From contig DASXRQ010000115.1 in assembly GCA_036506495.1 (NCBI GenBank), positions 110,695 to 174,694 of the forward strand: a stretch of DNA of 64,000 bases, read 5' to 3'. The translations under genes were made by a program, and so were the position numbers. The notes beneath the pieces are model-generated. The model worked only from the letters and a program-made list of their open reading frames with translations. It made no database searches and was not told the DNA's origin. The DNA is from DASXRC01 sp036506495 (GTDB taxonomy: Bacteria; Actinomycetota; Actinomycetes; Mycobacteriales; Micromonosporaceae). Positions 25,365 to 34,094 of the stretch are shown here, piece by piece (position 1 is the first letter of the stretch; the number at the start of each line of letters is the position of its first letter).

Positions 25365-26477
25365 TCAGGCCGCCTCGACGGGTAGCGCTGGCGCCGCGAC
25401 CGTCGCCGATGACGTAGGGATGGTGACGCGGATGTGGCAGCCGCCCGGGCCGTCCGTTGGCGGATCGATGGCGGCGACCGTGCCGCCGTGCAGCTCGACG
25501 ACCCACCGAGCGATCGCGAGCCCGAGACCCGTGCCGCCGTCCCGGCGGCTGGCCCGCTCGCCGCGCGTGAAGCGTTCGAAGACCTGAGCCCGCTCCTCGG
25601 GCGGGATGCCGCGGCCCTCGTCGGTGACGTCGAAGACGAGGTCATCGCCGTCTCCGCGGGCGGTGATCGTCACGGTTCCGCCGGGTGGGCTGTGCCGGGC
25701 GGCGTTGTCCAGAAGGTTGGCGAAGACCTGGTGTAGGCGGCCGGCGTCCGCCGAGACGCGGAGCGTCTGCGCCGGGCGCCGCAGCGCGAACCGGACGCGC
25801 CGACCCGCGGCCGCCGCCGTCACCTCCGCCTCGCGGACGACGTCTGCGAGGAACTCCGCGACGTCCACGTCGTTGCGATCGAGCGGCACGGCGCCCGCGT
25901 CGAGCCGGGATAGGTCGAGCAGCTCGGTGACGAGTCGGCCGAGCCGTTCGGTCTGCGCCAGGGCGGTACGCAGCGTGTCCGGCTCCGGGTCGGCCACGCC
26001 GTCGACGAGGTTCTCGAGCACGGCCTGGAGCGCCGAGATCGGCGTACGCAGCTCGTGGGACACGTTCGCGATCAGCTCGCGCTGCTGCCGGTCGGCCGCG
26101 GCCAGATCCGCGGCCATCTGGTTGAACGCGCCGGCCAGCTGGCCGACCTCGTCCTGGGACGTCGCGCGCACTCGGCGGCTGTAGTCGCCGCGTGCCATCG
26201 CGCGGGCGGCCGCGGTCATCTCACGCAGCGGCGAGGTCATCCCGTGCGCGAGGATCTGCGAGGTCAGCAGCGCGAGCCCGATCGCCGTGGCCGAGGTGCC
26301 CGGCGGCGGCCAGCCGATGCCGAACGAGAAGTACGTGACGCCGGCCGCGCCGGAGACGACCATCAGCAGGCCGATCTTCACTTTGATCGATCGGACCGGG
26401 TCGAGCGGCCGGGGCAACGCGTCGAGGAGCCGGGTCGCGTCGGTCCAGGCGCCCCCGCCTGCGCTCCGCGCGCTCAC
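25365..26477 (-). CDS. Sensor histidine kinase, HAMP type
   Basis: This 370-residue membrane kinase has one or two hydrophobic segments near residues 33-75. A HAMP-like segment follows (LREMTAAARAMARGDYSRRVRATSQDEVGQLAGAFNQMA). The HisKA helix carries the phospho-acceptor His near 142 in NVSHELRTPISAL. The HATPase domain has ANLLDNAARHSPPG, DEGRGIPPEE and GGTGLGLAIARWVV. The GTG start at 26477 overlaps the response-regulator stop by 4 nt, so the pair is translationally coupled. The extracytoplasmic sensor is very short, which suggests membrane-borne or intramembrane sensing. Confidence 0.92.
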   Translation of the reverse strand: MSARSAGGGAWTDATRLLDALPRPLDPVRSIKVKIGLLMVVSGAAGVTYFSFGIGWPPPGTSATAIGLALLTSQILAHGMTSPLREMTAAARAMARGDYSRRVRATSQDEVGQLAGAFNQMAADLAAADRQQRELIANVSHELRTPISALQAVLENLVDGVADPEPDTLRTALAQTERLGRLVTELLDLSRLDAGAVPLDRNDVDVAEFLADVVREAEVTAAAAGRRVRFALRRPAQTLRVSADAGRLHQVFANLLDNAARHSPPGGTVTITARGDGDDLVFDVTDEGRGIPPEERAQVFERFTRGERASRRDGGTGLGLAIARWVVELHGGTVAAIDPPTDGPGGCHIRVTIPTSSATVAAPALPVEAA

Positions 26478-27160
26478 GGCGCCACCTCGAGGGCGTAGCC
26501 GACGCCGTGGACGGTTCGGATCAGGTCGGGGCCAAGCTTTCGTCGCAGCGCCTTGACGTGACTGTCGACGGTCCGGGTGCCGGTGCCGTCGGCCCAATCC
26601 CAGACGTCGGCGAGCAGGCGTTCCCGCGGCAGCACAGTGCGCGGCCGGCCGGCGAGGTGCACGAGCAGGTCGAATTCGGTCGGGGTCAGGTGGGCCTCGA
26701 CGCCGGCTCGACGTACCCGCCGCTCCGCCTGGTTGATCTCCAGGTCGCCGAGCCGGAGGGTCGGCGCCCCGTCGCGCTGCGCCTCCGCCGCGCGCTCCAC
26801 CCGGCGCAGCAGCGCGTGGACGCGCGCGGACAGCTCCCGCATCGAGAACGGCTTGGTCAGGTAGTCGTCGGCGCCGACCGCGAGACCCACCAGCAGGTCG
26901 GTCTCGTCGTCGCGGGCGGTCAGCATGATGACGGGGACGGGCCGCTCCGCCTGGATCCGGCGGCAGACCTCGAGGCCGTCGAACCCGGGCAGCATGATGT
27001 CGAGCACGACGAGGTCGGGCCGGTATCGGCGGGCCGCCTCGACGGCGCTGGGCCCGTCGGCGGCGGCGTGCACGGCGAACCCCTCCGCCCGCAGGCGCGC
27101 GCCCACCGCCTCGGCGATCGTTCGCTCGTCCTCCACCACCAGTACCCGACGCTGGTTCAT
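26474..27160 (-). CDS. OmpR/PhoB family response regulator
   Basis: This 228-residue transcription factor has a receiver domain (1-118) with acidic pocket ED (residues 10-11), phospho-acceptor Asp54 in VVLDIMLPG and Lys in TKPF. The winged-helix domain (about 130-228) has LTPTEFDLLVHLAGRP and RTVDSHVKALRRKLG. It is partnered with the kinase whose start overlaps its stop. The ATG at 27160 begins MNQRRVLVVEDE. Target genes are unknown, and the DUF4173 gene downstream of the pair is a candidate. Confidence 0.94.
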   Translation of the reverse strand: MNQRRVLVVEDERTIAEAVGARLRAEGFAVHAAADGPSAVEAARRYRPDLVVLDIMLPGFDGLEVCRRIQAERPVPVIMLTARDDETDLLVGLAVGADDYLTKPFSMRELSARVHALLRRVERAAEAQRDGAPTLRLGDLEINQAERRVRRAGVEAHLTPTEFDLLVHLAGRPRTVLPRERLLADVWDWADGTGTRTVDSHVKALRRKLGPDLIRTVHGVGYALEVAP

Positions 27161-27300
27161 GCTCAGGGACTGTATTCATCCCCGGTGGAGAGCGCCGGGG
27201 CGCGGTGTGAACGTCCTGTGGAGAACGACGCGGGGAGATAGTCGGATCTGGCTGTGGATAACCGACCGTTTCCGCTCAAGCTGGACATCGCCGACGTGCT

Positions 27301-28062
27301 CTAGCGATTCCAGGCCTGCTTCGCGGACCGGACCAGCCGGTCCTTCAGGTCGCGCGTGTGCCGGCGGGACACCGGCAGCTCGGTTCCGTCGACCACCACC
27401 ACGTACCCCGAGTTCGCCAGCCGCAGCTCGTCGATGAGGCGCAGCTGCACGAGATACGACCGGTGGATGCGAACGAATCCGGCGTCGGCCCAGCGCTCGG
27501 CGAGCGTCGCCAGTGGCACGCGGACCAGGTGTGATCCGTCGGAGGTGTGCAGGCGCGCGTAGTCGCCCTGCGCCTCCACCCACCGGACGGAGGAGCGCGG
27601 CAGCATCCGCGTGATGCCGGCCAGCTCGACCGGAATCGTCGGATCGTCCTCGATCTGGGCGCTCACCGGTTGCGTCGGCATCGTCCGGGAGCCTGTTACG
27701 CGCCGCAGTGACTCGGCGAGCCGCTCGGCGCGAACCGGCTTGCGGACGTAGTCGGTGACGCCGAGGTCGAACGCGTCGACCGCGGCGTCGTCGTACGCGG
27801 TGACGAACACGATTGCCGGCGGACGGGCGAACCGGCGCAGCACCCGGGCCAGCTCCATTCCGTCCAGGCCGGGCATGCGGATGTCGAGGAAGACCGCGTC
27901 CACGTCGGTGTCGCGCAGCACCCGCAACGCCTCGGTCGCATCCGAGGCCGTGCTGACACGGGCGACCCGTGGGTCGTTGCGCAGCAGGTAGGCCAGCTCG
28001 TCCAGGGCCGGCGGCTCGTCGTCGACGGCGAGTACGCGTAGGAACGCGCCGACCCCCGTCAC
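27301..28062 (-). CDS. LytTR-type response regulator
   Basis: This 253-residue regulator has a receiver domain (about 8-125; DDE at 14-16 and phospho-acceptor Asp60 in VFLDIRMPGLDGME). A LytTR DNA-binding domain follows (about 150-250; RWVEAQGDYARLHT, FVRIHRSYLVQLR, LPVSRRHTRDLKDRL). It is coupled to the LytS-type kinase by a 4-nt overlap (GTGA at 28059-28062). Regulators of this class often control carbon-source or peptide transport, including acetate and pyruvate symporters. The two symporter operons just downstream in this window are plausible targets, but no binding site was identified. Confidence 0.93.
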   Translation of the reverse strand: MTGVGAFLRVLAVDDEPPALDELAYLLRNDPRVARVSTASDATEALRVLRDTDVDAVFLDIRMPGLDGMELARVLRRFARPPAIVFVTAYDDAAVDAFDLGVTDYVRKPVRAERLAESLRRVTGSRTMPTQPVSAQIEDDPTIPVELAGITRMLPRSSVRWVEAQGDYARLHTSDGSHLVRVPLATLAERWADAGFVRIHRSYLVQLRLIDELRLANSGYVVVVDGTELPVSRRHTRDLKDRLVRSAKQAWNR

Positions 28063-29288
28063 CGCGCACCGGCCCGGACCGCCGGGTGGAACTTCGGCAC
28101 CCGCATACTCACCTTCGTACCCGCTCCAACGCCGGTTTCCACCACGAGACCGTACTGATCACCGAAGACCGACCGCAGTCGCTCGTCCACGTTGGACAAT
28201 CCGACGTGCTGTCCGGCCTCGCCGCCGTCATCGCCGCCCTCGGCGGCCACGTCGGCGACCAGCACCGACGGGTCCATGCCGACGCCATCGTCCTCGACCG
28301 TGATGTGGCATTCGGCCCCGGCGTCGCGCGCCTCGATGCTCACCATGCCCACGCCCGGTTTTCGGGACAGGCCATGCCGCACGGCGTTCTCGACCAGCGG
28401 TTGCAGGCACAGATACGGCAGCCCGACCGGGAGCACCTCGGGCGCGATCTGGAGCCGCACCTGCAGCCGGTCTCCGAACCGGGCCCGCTCGATCGTGAGG
28501 TACCGGTCGATCGAGCGCAGCTCCTCGGCGAGCGTGGTGAAGTCGCCGTGCGCCCGGAACGAATACCGGGTGAACTCTGCGAACTCCAGGATGAGCTCGC
28601 GCGCCAGTTCGGGATCGGTGCGCACGAACGAGGCGATCGCGGTGAGCGCGTTGTAGATGAAGTGCGGGCTGATCTGTGCGCGCAGGGCCCGCACCTCGGC
28701 CCGGGCCAGCCGCTCTCGGGAGGAGTCCAGCTCGGCGAGCGCGAGCTGGGCGCCGACCCACCGCGCGGTCTCCATCGTGGCCTGGACGAGCCCGGGTGCC
28801 GGCGGACCGTCCGCGATCGCGATGAGCGCCGCGGTCGGCGCGTCATCCGACCCGCTCACCGGTGCCACGACCGCGCCGCGGACGATGCAATCGATCCGGT
28901 CGCAGGCGAGCTCCGACTCCCCCAGCACGGTGGAGCGCCCGGAGTCGATCGACCGTTTCGCCGCGACGGCCAGTTGCTCGCGGTGGTGCTCGCCCCGGCC
29001 GTCGAGGGTGAGCAGGCCGTCCCGGTCGCCGATCGCGAGACCGACCGCGCCGACGAGCGCCCGCAGGTGCCGCGCCGACTTGGCCGCCGTGGCCCGGGTC
29101 AGCCCATGGCGCAGCGATTCGGTGGCGAACCCGGCGGTGTGCAGCACCTCGTACGTCGCGCGCTGGGTCGCGGTTGCGATCCCGCGCCGCGCGCGCAGGC
29201 GTACCACCGCGAAGACCGCGCCCGCGAGCGCGGCGACGAGCGCGAGCACCGCGAGCACCGCGGACAGGTCCGGCCCCACGGGTGGCAT
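28059..29288 (-). CDS. LytS/YpdA-type sensor histidine kinase
   Basis: This kinase of about 409 residues has one N-terminal transmembrane segment (LSAVLAVLALVAALAGAVFAVV), a GAF-like region (about 75-190), then the His_kinase domain. The phospho-acceptor His lies in QISPHFIYNALTAIASFV and the ATPase has PLVENAVRHGLSRKP, DDGVGM and GLSNVDERL. The helical PHFIYN motif places it in the LytS class, matching its LytTR partner. ATG 29288 is preferred for its spacing from the G-rich site; GTG 29294 is in frame. It lacks the multi-helix 5TM sensor of classical LytS proteins. Confidence 0.9.
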   Translation of the reverse strand: MPPVGPDLSAVLAVLALVAALAGAVFAVVRLRARRGIATATQRATYEVLHTAGFATESLRHGLTRATAAKSARHLRALVGAVGLAIGDRDGLLTLDGRGEHHREQLAVAAKRSIDSGRSTVLGESELACDRIDCIVRGAVVAPVSGSDDAPTAALIAIADGPPAPGLVQATMETARWVGAQLALAELDSSRERLARAEVRALRAQISPHFIYNALTAIASFVRTDPELARELILEFAEFTRYSFRAHGDFTTLAEELRSIDRYLTIERARFGDRLQVRLQIAPEVLPVGLPYLCLQPLVENAVRHGLSRKPGVGMVSIEARDAGAECHITVEDDGVGMDPSVLVADVAAEGGDDGGEAGQHVGLSNVDERLRSVFGDQYGLVVETGVGAGTKVSMRVPKFHPAVRAGAR

Positions 29289-29383
29289 CCTCACCCGCCG
29301 CCCCGCCAGAGCGCCAGGGCCGTCAGGTTAAGCGCCCGCAGCAGCTCAGCGAGAGCCGCGCGAGCGGAGCGAGCGCCAGCAGC

Positions 29384-30934
29384 TCAGTAAGCGCCCTTGC
29401 GGGCGAGCACCACGCCGACGGTCCGCCACAGGATGCTCAGGTCGTACGCGAGCGACCAGTTGTCGACGTAGTAAAGGTCCAACCGGACCGCCTCGTCCCA
29501 GGAGAGGTCGGAACGGCCCGAGACCTGCCACAGGCCGGTGATGCCCGGCCTTACCAGCAGCCGGCGTCGCACGTCGCCGAGGTAGTCGCCGTCGTCCGCC
29601 GGCAGCGGTCGCGGTCCGACGAGCGACATCTCGCCCCTGAGCACGTTGATCAGCTGGGGCAGCTCGTCGAGCGAGGTCGCCCGCAGGAACCGGCCGACCG
29701 GGAACACCCGTGGGTCGTCGCGGACCTTGAACATCATGCCGTCGGTCTCGTTGAGCTCGTCCAGCGTCGCGCGCAGCTCTTCGGCGTCCTCCCGCATCGT
29801 GCGGAACTTCCACACGCCGAACGTCTTGCCCTCGTGGCCGACCCGCAGCTGCCGGAAGAAGACCGGCCCCCGATCAGAGATCTTGATGCCGATCGCGACG
29901 ACCGTGAACAGCGGAGCGAGCACGAGGAGGCCGAGCGCGGCGGCGACGCGGTCCAGCAGGTTCTTCGCGAGCCAGGCCAGCCCGGACAGGGTCGGCTCCT
30001 CCACGTGCAGGAGGGGCAGACCCTCGATCGGGCGGATGTGCACCCGGGGCCCCGCGATGTCGGTGAGCTGCGGGGCGACGACGAGGTCGACACCGGTGCC
30101 CTCGAGCTGCCAGGCCAGCCGGCGCAGCTCGCCCGGTTCGGCGCTCGCCGAGCCACAGACCGCGATCGTGTCCGCGGCGACCTCGCGAACCAGCGAGAGC
30201 ACGTCGCGTCCGGCGTACACCGGAACCGGCGTCTCGATGCCGCGGGCCGCGCCGTACCCGTCGGTGAGGTGGATCGCCACCGGCAGCAGCCCGGCCGCCG
30301 GGCTGCGTCTGACGGCGGTGTAGACGTTCAGGGCCTCGGGCAGCGTGCCTACGAGGATCATGCGGTGCCCGGCCTGCCCGGCCTTGCGCCGGACGAGGTG
30401 CAGCACGGACCGCGCCACGTACCGGGCAAGAAGGATGAAGACAAGCGCGAAGACGAGCGCGAAGCCCACCGAGAGCCGGGAGAGGTCGGTCTTCGTCGCG
30501 AACGCCAGGAACGACACCGTCGCGGCGACCGCGACCGAGGCGCGGACCACCCGCTTGAACTCCTCGGTGCCCAGACCGAGGTGCCGCCGGTCGTACGCGC
30601 CGTTGGCCCACAGCAGGCACACCCAGCCGAGGGGGAGCAGCAGGTACGCCACGACCGCGAACAGCCCGGGCCGGTGCTGGAAGCCGGCGTGGGCCTTCTC
30701 GAAGTTGCTGACGGCGACCCAGCTGGCCAGGGCCGCAGCGCCGAAGTCCAGCAACAGCAGGATCAGGGTGTACGGGCGGTGCCACCGGGACGCGCGCCGT
30801 CGGCTCCGTGCCCAGGCCGACCGGGGTACGCCATTGGGAGTCGGTGCCGGCGGCTGCACCTGGAAGCTGTCGACGCGGCGTGTGGCATCGCTCCGGCTCG
30901 TGCTCGTGGCCGGGCGTTGGAGGCTTGTCGTCAC
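29384..30934 (-). CDS. Exopolysaccharide polyprenyl glycosylphosphotransferase
   Basis: This 516-residue WbaP/CpsE-type initiating enzyme transfers a sugar-1-phosphate from a UDP-sugar to undecaprenyl phosphate at the membrane. There are four N-terminal helices (about 55-190), a nucleotide-binding-like middle domain, then a membrane re-entrant helix and the catalytic domain with ISDRGPVFFRQLRVG, WKFRTMREDAE, SLDELPQLINVLRGEMSLVGPRP and PGITGLWQVSGRSDL. All are highly conserved. The GTG at 30934 follows a purine-rich AGGTGAG. No full polysaccharide cluster adjoins it; glycosyltransferases lie at 31986 and 52655. Confidence 0.94.
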   Translation of the reverse strand: MTTSLQRPATSTSRSDATRRVDSFQVQPPAPTPNGVPRSAWARSRRRASRWHRPYTLILLLLDFGAAALASWVAVSNFEKAHAGFQHRPGLFAVVAYLLLPLGWVCLLWANGAYDRRHLGLGTEEFKRVVRASVAVAATVSFLAFATKTDLSRLSVGFALVFALVFILLARYVARSVLHLVRRKAGQAGHRMILVGTLPEALNVYTAVRRSPAAGLLPVAIHLTDGYGAARGIETPVPVYAGRDVLSLVREVAADTIAVCGSASAEPGELRRLAWQLEGTGVDLVVAPQLTDIAGPRVHIRPIEGLPLLHVEEPTLSGLAWLAKNLLDRVAAALGLLVLAPLFTVVAIGIKISDRGPVFFRQLRVGHEGKTFGVWKFRTMREDAEELRATLDELNETDGMMFKVRDDPRVFPVGRFLRATSLDELPQLINVLRGEMSLVGPRPLPADDGDYLGDVRRRLLVRPGITGLWQVSGRSDLSWDEAVRLDLYYVDNWSLAYDLSILWRTVGVVLARKGAY

Positions 30935-31102
30935 CTCACCTGCGTCCTCCCGCGATGCACCTCGCGCCCACCGCTTCAGTCTCCCACGCCGTTTCGCGCG
31001 GGACGGGCGACCGCAGGGACATTAGCGTCACCGTGACCGCGTGGGGGAGGCGGGCGATTGACCGGGCCACTATACCGACACGCGGCAAATGCGTAGCCCC
31101 GT

Positions 31103-31960
31103 TCACCGCAGCAGCTTCGACATTCGCCGGTCGGCCAGGGGCTTCCCGCTGGTCTGGCAGCCGGGGCAGTACTGCAGGCTGGAGTCCGCGAACGATACTT
31201 CCCCGATCAGTTCGCCGCAGACCGGACACGGGAGGCCAGCTCGGGCGTGGACCCGCAGGCCGGAGCGCTTCTCGCCCTTCAGTTCCGCCGCCCGTTGCCC
31301 CACCGAGCGGGCGACCGCGTCCGTGAGCACCTGCCGGGTCGCCTCGTAGAGCCGGGCCATCTGCTCGTCGGTGAGCCGGCTGGAGATCGCGAACGGGGAC
31401 AGCTTGGCCGCGTGGAGGATCTCATCGGAGTACGCGTTGCCGACGCCGGCCAGCACCTCCTGGTCCGTGAGGACGCCCTTGACCTGGCCGCGCCGGCCCC
31501 GCATCCGCTCCGCGAACGTCTTCTCGTCCGCGGCCAGCGCGTCCGGGCCCAACCGAGCGACGCCGGGGACCTGCACCGGGTCGGTGACCAGGTAGGCGGC
31601 GAGTTTCTTCTGCGTGCCGGCCTCGGTCAGGTCGAATCCGGAGCCGTCGTCGAGGCGTACCCGGAGCGCGATCGGTCCCTTGCCCGGCTTGAGCGGGGCC
31701 GGGCCGCCGAACGACTCGCGGTAGTGCAGCCAGCCCGCCCGCGCGAGGTGGACGATCAGGTGCAGCTCGCCGATCGTCACGTCGAGGAACTTGCCGTGTC
31801 GGTCGGCGTCGGTGATCTTCTGGCCGGCGGCGGCCGTGGGTGGCGGGTTGTACGTCTTCAGTGCGCTGATGGCGGCCACCTCGAGCCGCTCGACGGCGTG
31901 CCCGACCGCGCGCTCGCGGAGGTACGCGGCGAGGGCCTCCACCTCGGGCAGTTCGGGCAC
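31103..31960 (-). CDS. Fpg/Nei family DNA glycosylase
   Basis: This 285-residue base-excision repair enzyme has the PELPEVE N-terminus right after the initiator, so Pro2 and Glu3 are available for catalysis. The helix-two-turn-helix segment is QVKGVLTDQEVLAGVGNAYSDEILHAA. A C-terminal zinc finger has Cys pairs in CPVC and CPGC. GTG 31960 is the start because it places Pro directly after Met; the longer upstream frame would destroy the enzyme. Within the family it resembles actinobacterial Nei-like proteins more than classical MutM, so the substrate could be oxidised pyrimidines. It is divergent from a glycosyltransferase with only 25 nt between start codons. Confidence 0.9.
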   Translation of the reverse strand: MPELPEVEALAAYLRERAVGHAVERLEVAAISALKTYNPPPTAAAGQKITDADRHGKFLDVTIGELHLIVHLARAGWLHYRESFGGPAPLKPGKGPIALRVRLDDGSGFDLTEAGTQKKLAAYLVTDPVQVPGVARLGPDALAADEKTFAERMRGRRGQVKGVLTDQEVLAGVGNAYSDEILHAAKLSPFAISSRLTDEQMARLYEATRQVLTDAVARSVGQRAAELKGEKRSGLRVHARAGLPCPVCGELIGEVSFADSSLQYCPGCQTSGKPLADRRMSKLLR

Positions 31961-31985
31961 GGCGACAACGGTACCGTGTACTCGC

Positions 31986-33182
31986 GTGAAGGTGGTTGTC
32001 GCGCACAACCGGTACCGGGAGGCCCTGCCCTCCGGGGAGAACGCCGTCGTCGACCAAGAGATGGCCCAGCTGAGGGCCGCCGGCGTCGAGGTGCTCCCGT
32101 TCCTCCGCAGCTCGGACGAGATCCCCGCGCTCTCCGCCGCCGCGAAGGCGGCGCTGCCCCTGTCGCCGATCTACGCGCCCGGTGCCCAGCGCGACCTGTC
32201 CCGGCTCATCGAGCGGCAGCGGCCGGATCTGGTGCACCTGCACAACCCGTACCCCCTGCTCTCGCCCTGGGTGGTTCGCACGGCGCACCGGCACGGCGTG
32301 CCCGTCGTACAGACGGTGCACAACTATCGCCAGGTCTGCTCTTCGGGCCTGTACTTCCGCGACGGCCACGTGTGCCACGACTGCCGGGGCCGGTTCGTCG
32401 GGGTCCCGGCCGTCGTGCACCGGTGTTATCGAGGGTCGCGGGCGCAGAGCGCGCTGATGGCGACCGCGCTCGCCGTGCACCGACCCACGTGGCGCTCGGT
32501 CGACCGCTACATCGCGCTCACCTCGGCGATCGCGGATCACCTGCGCGACTACGGCATCCCGGACGATCGGATCGCGGTTAAGCCGAACGCGGTCGCCGAC
32601 CCCGGCCCGCCGCCCGATGCTCCCGGCGACGGCTTCCTGTTCGTCGGCCGGCTGTCCCCGGAGAAGGGGCTCGGTCTGCTGCTCGACGCGTGGCGGTCGC
32701 ACCCGGACGGTTCGCTCGGTCCGCTGCGCATCCTCGGCGACGGGGAACAGCGCCCGCTCGCGTCGGCCGCCGCGGCGGCCCGGGGCGATGTCGAGTACCT
32801 CGGCCTGACGGACCGGGCGGGCGTGTTCGCGGCTATGCGCGCCGCCGCGGTGATCGTGGTGCCGTCGACGTGGCTCGAGCCGCTGCCGACCGTCGTGATC
32901 GAGGCGATGGCCAACGGCCGACCGGTCCTCGCGACCGCGGTCGGCGGTCTGCCCTATCTGGTTGGTGCCGACTTGCCTCCCGATGAACGGGCCGGCTGGG
33001 TCGTGCCGGCCGAGCCGGGTGCGCTGGCCGCCGCGCTGCCGGTGGCCCGCACCGGCGCCGCCGGCCTCGCGAAGGCCGCCCGGGCGCGCTACGAGCGCAC
33101 GTTCCACCCCGACGTGGTCACCCGCCGCCTGATCGAGGTGTACGCCAGCGTCGTCGCCGCCTCGCCCCGCGAGTCGGCCTGA
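31986..33182 (+). CDS. Glycosyltransferase family 4
   Basis: This 398-residue GT-B enzyme has an N-terminal acceptor half starting VKVVVAHNRYREALPSGENAVVDQE and a C-terminal nucleotide-sugar half with FVGRLSPEKGLGLLLDAW, EPLPTVVIEAMANGRPVLAT and VGGLPYLVG. A cysteine cluster (VCSSGLYFRDGHVCHDC) in the middle is typical of one capsule/exopolysaccharide GT4 subgroup. The start is GTG 31986; no ribosome-binding site is seen and a leaderless transcript is possible. The 3' end is followed by palindromic element copy 2. The sugar and acceptor are unknown. Confidence 0.88.
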   Translation: MKVVVAHNRYREALPSGENAVVDQEMAQLRAAGVEVLPFLRSSDEIPALSAAAKAALPLSPIYAPGAQRDLSRLIERQRPDLVHLHNPYPLLSPWVVRTAHRHGVPVVQTVHNYRQVCSSGLYFRDGHVCHDCRGRFVGVPAVVHRCYRGSRAQSALMATALAVHRPTWRSVDRYIALTSAIADHLRDYGIPDDRIAVKPNAVADPGPPPDAPGDGFLFVGRLSPEKGLGLLLDAWRSHPDGSLGPLRILGDGEQRPLASAAAAARGDVEYLGLTDRAGVFAAMRAAAVIVVPSTWLEPLPTVVIEAMANGRPVLATAVGGLPYLVGADLPPDERAGWVVPAEPGALAAALPVARTGAAGLAKAARARYERTFHPDVVTRRLIEVYASVVAASPRESA

Positions 33183-33206
33183 CCCTGGGGGTGTGGCGCA
33201 CCGACG

Positions 33207-33316
33207 TTTGCTCTGCTTCCGCGGAGGAGACGCCGTCCGGCCGATGTTGGCCGCTGCCCAATCGAGGGAGGGCTGACCTCATCCATCAGGTGTCTCCCCT
33301 TGGGAAGCAGAGCAAA
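33207..33316. repeat. Palindromic element, copy 2
   Basis: This 110-nt element has 14-bp perfect inverted ends (tttgctctgcttcc at 33207-33220, complement at 33303-33316). An inner helix pairs ggagacgcc (33226-33234) with ggtgtctcc (33289-33297), including one G-U. The internal block ccatcaggtgtctcccc (33283-33299) matches the reverse complement of the block at 53414-53430 of copy 3, 16 of 17 positions, so this copy is inverted relative to copy 3. It lies between the convergent GT4 gene and the CDP-alcohol phosphotransferase gene. Confidence 0.85.
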
Positions 33317-33371
33317 GGTTGTCGCGCGCATCCGTCGGGGCGCCCGGACATTCGGGCGCCGCCAGCGACGA

Positions 33372-34094
33372 TCAGTGGGAGCGGCCGGCAGCGAAGGCGA
33401 TGCTCGCCAGCAGAAAGCCACCGTTGACGACCGTGAACGCCACGATCAGCCAGATCGTCCACTCTGGAGCGACCGCGAGCACGAGCCCGGCCATCGCGAC
33501 CACGGCGCCGTAGTCGCGGACCAGCTTCACGATCCGGACCGGCAGCGACCGGGACGGCATCATGCTCGCCGCCTGCGGCCCGGACTGCAGCACCGAGGTG
33601 ACCAGGTTGACCATCCAGGTCCCGGCGAACGCGGCCACGAGCCAGGCCGGTGTCGACGGCCGCTGCGCCACCGCCGTGGCCGCGAGGGCGGTGACCAGGG
33701 CGATCTGGGCCGCCACGTCGCAGAGCACGTCCAGCCGGGCCCCGGCCGCACTGGTCCGCCCGGTCACCCGGGCGAGCTGCCCGTCCGCGCAATCGAAGGC
33801 GTACGCGAGCTGCCAGCCGACGAGCGCCGCCACGCCGACCGCCCAGGCGGGCGCGTCGCCGTGCGCCACCGCCGGGGCGAGCGCCACGACGGCCGCCGAT
33901 ACGGCGAGGCCCAGAACGAGGTTGATCAGCGTCAACGCGGTCGGGGTCGCGTCCAGGCGGGACGCCGCGAGCGCGATCCGCGCGCCCAGACGCTGACTGA
34001 GCGCCTCGCTGAACAACCCGCCGCCGCGGTTCGTCGCGTAGAACTCCGCCGCCGCCGGACGCGGCGCGTCAGTGGCCGAGGTCGCCGATCGCAC
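33372..34094 (-). CDS. CDP-alcohol phosphatidyltransferase family protein
   Basis: This 240-residue membrane enzyme carries the full CDP-alcohol phosphotransferase signature, D-x2-D-G-x2-A-R-x8-G-x3-D-x3-D, starting at DCADGQLAR. About six transmembrane helices are predicted. It would join a CDP-activated alcohol to an acceptor with release of CMP. It is the last gene of a three-gene operon: the start (GTG 34094) overlaps the dehydrogenase gene by 26 nt. The partner genes suggest CDP-glycerol (from sn-glycerol-1-phosphate) or a related CDP-polyol as donor, so this is probably not a housekeeping phosphatidylglycerol-phosphate synthase. Confidence 0.9.
   Translation of the reverse strand: MRSATSATDAPRPAAAEFYATNRGGGLFSEALSQRLGARIALAASRLDATPTALTLINLVLGLAVSAAVVALAPAVAHGDAPAWAVGVAALVGWQLAYAFDCADGQLARVTGRTSAAGARLDVLCDVAAQIALVTALAATAVAQRPSTPAWLVAAFAGTWMVNLVTSVLQSGPQAASMMPSRSLPVRIVKLVRDYGAVVAMAGLVLAVAPEWTIWLIVAFTVVNGGFLLASIAFAAGRSH

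Noticed and set aside
29330..29400. Direct repeats cagcagctcag around the end of the glycosylphosphotransferase gene
   Set aside because: Two short copies only, low complexity, and they overlap a coding end; not enough to call a repeat element.
30935..31102. Possible -10 tatagt upstream of the glycosylphosphotransferase
   Set aside because: A matching -35 at 16-18 nt was not visible, so no promoter was called.
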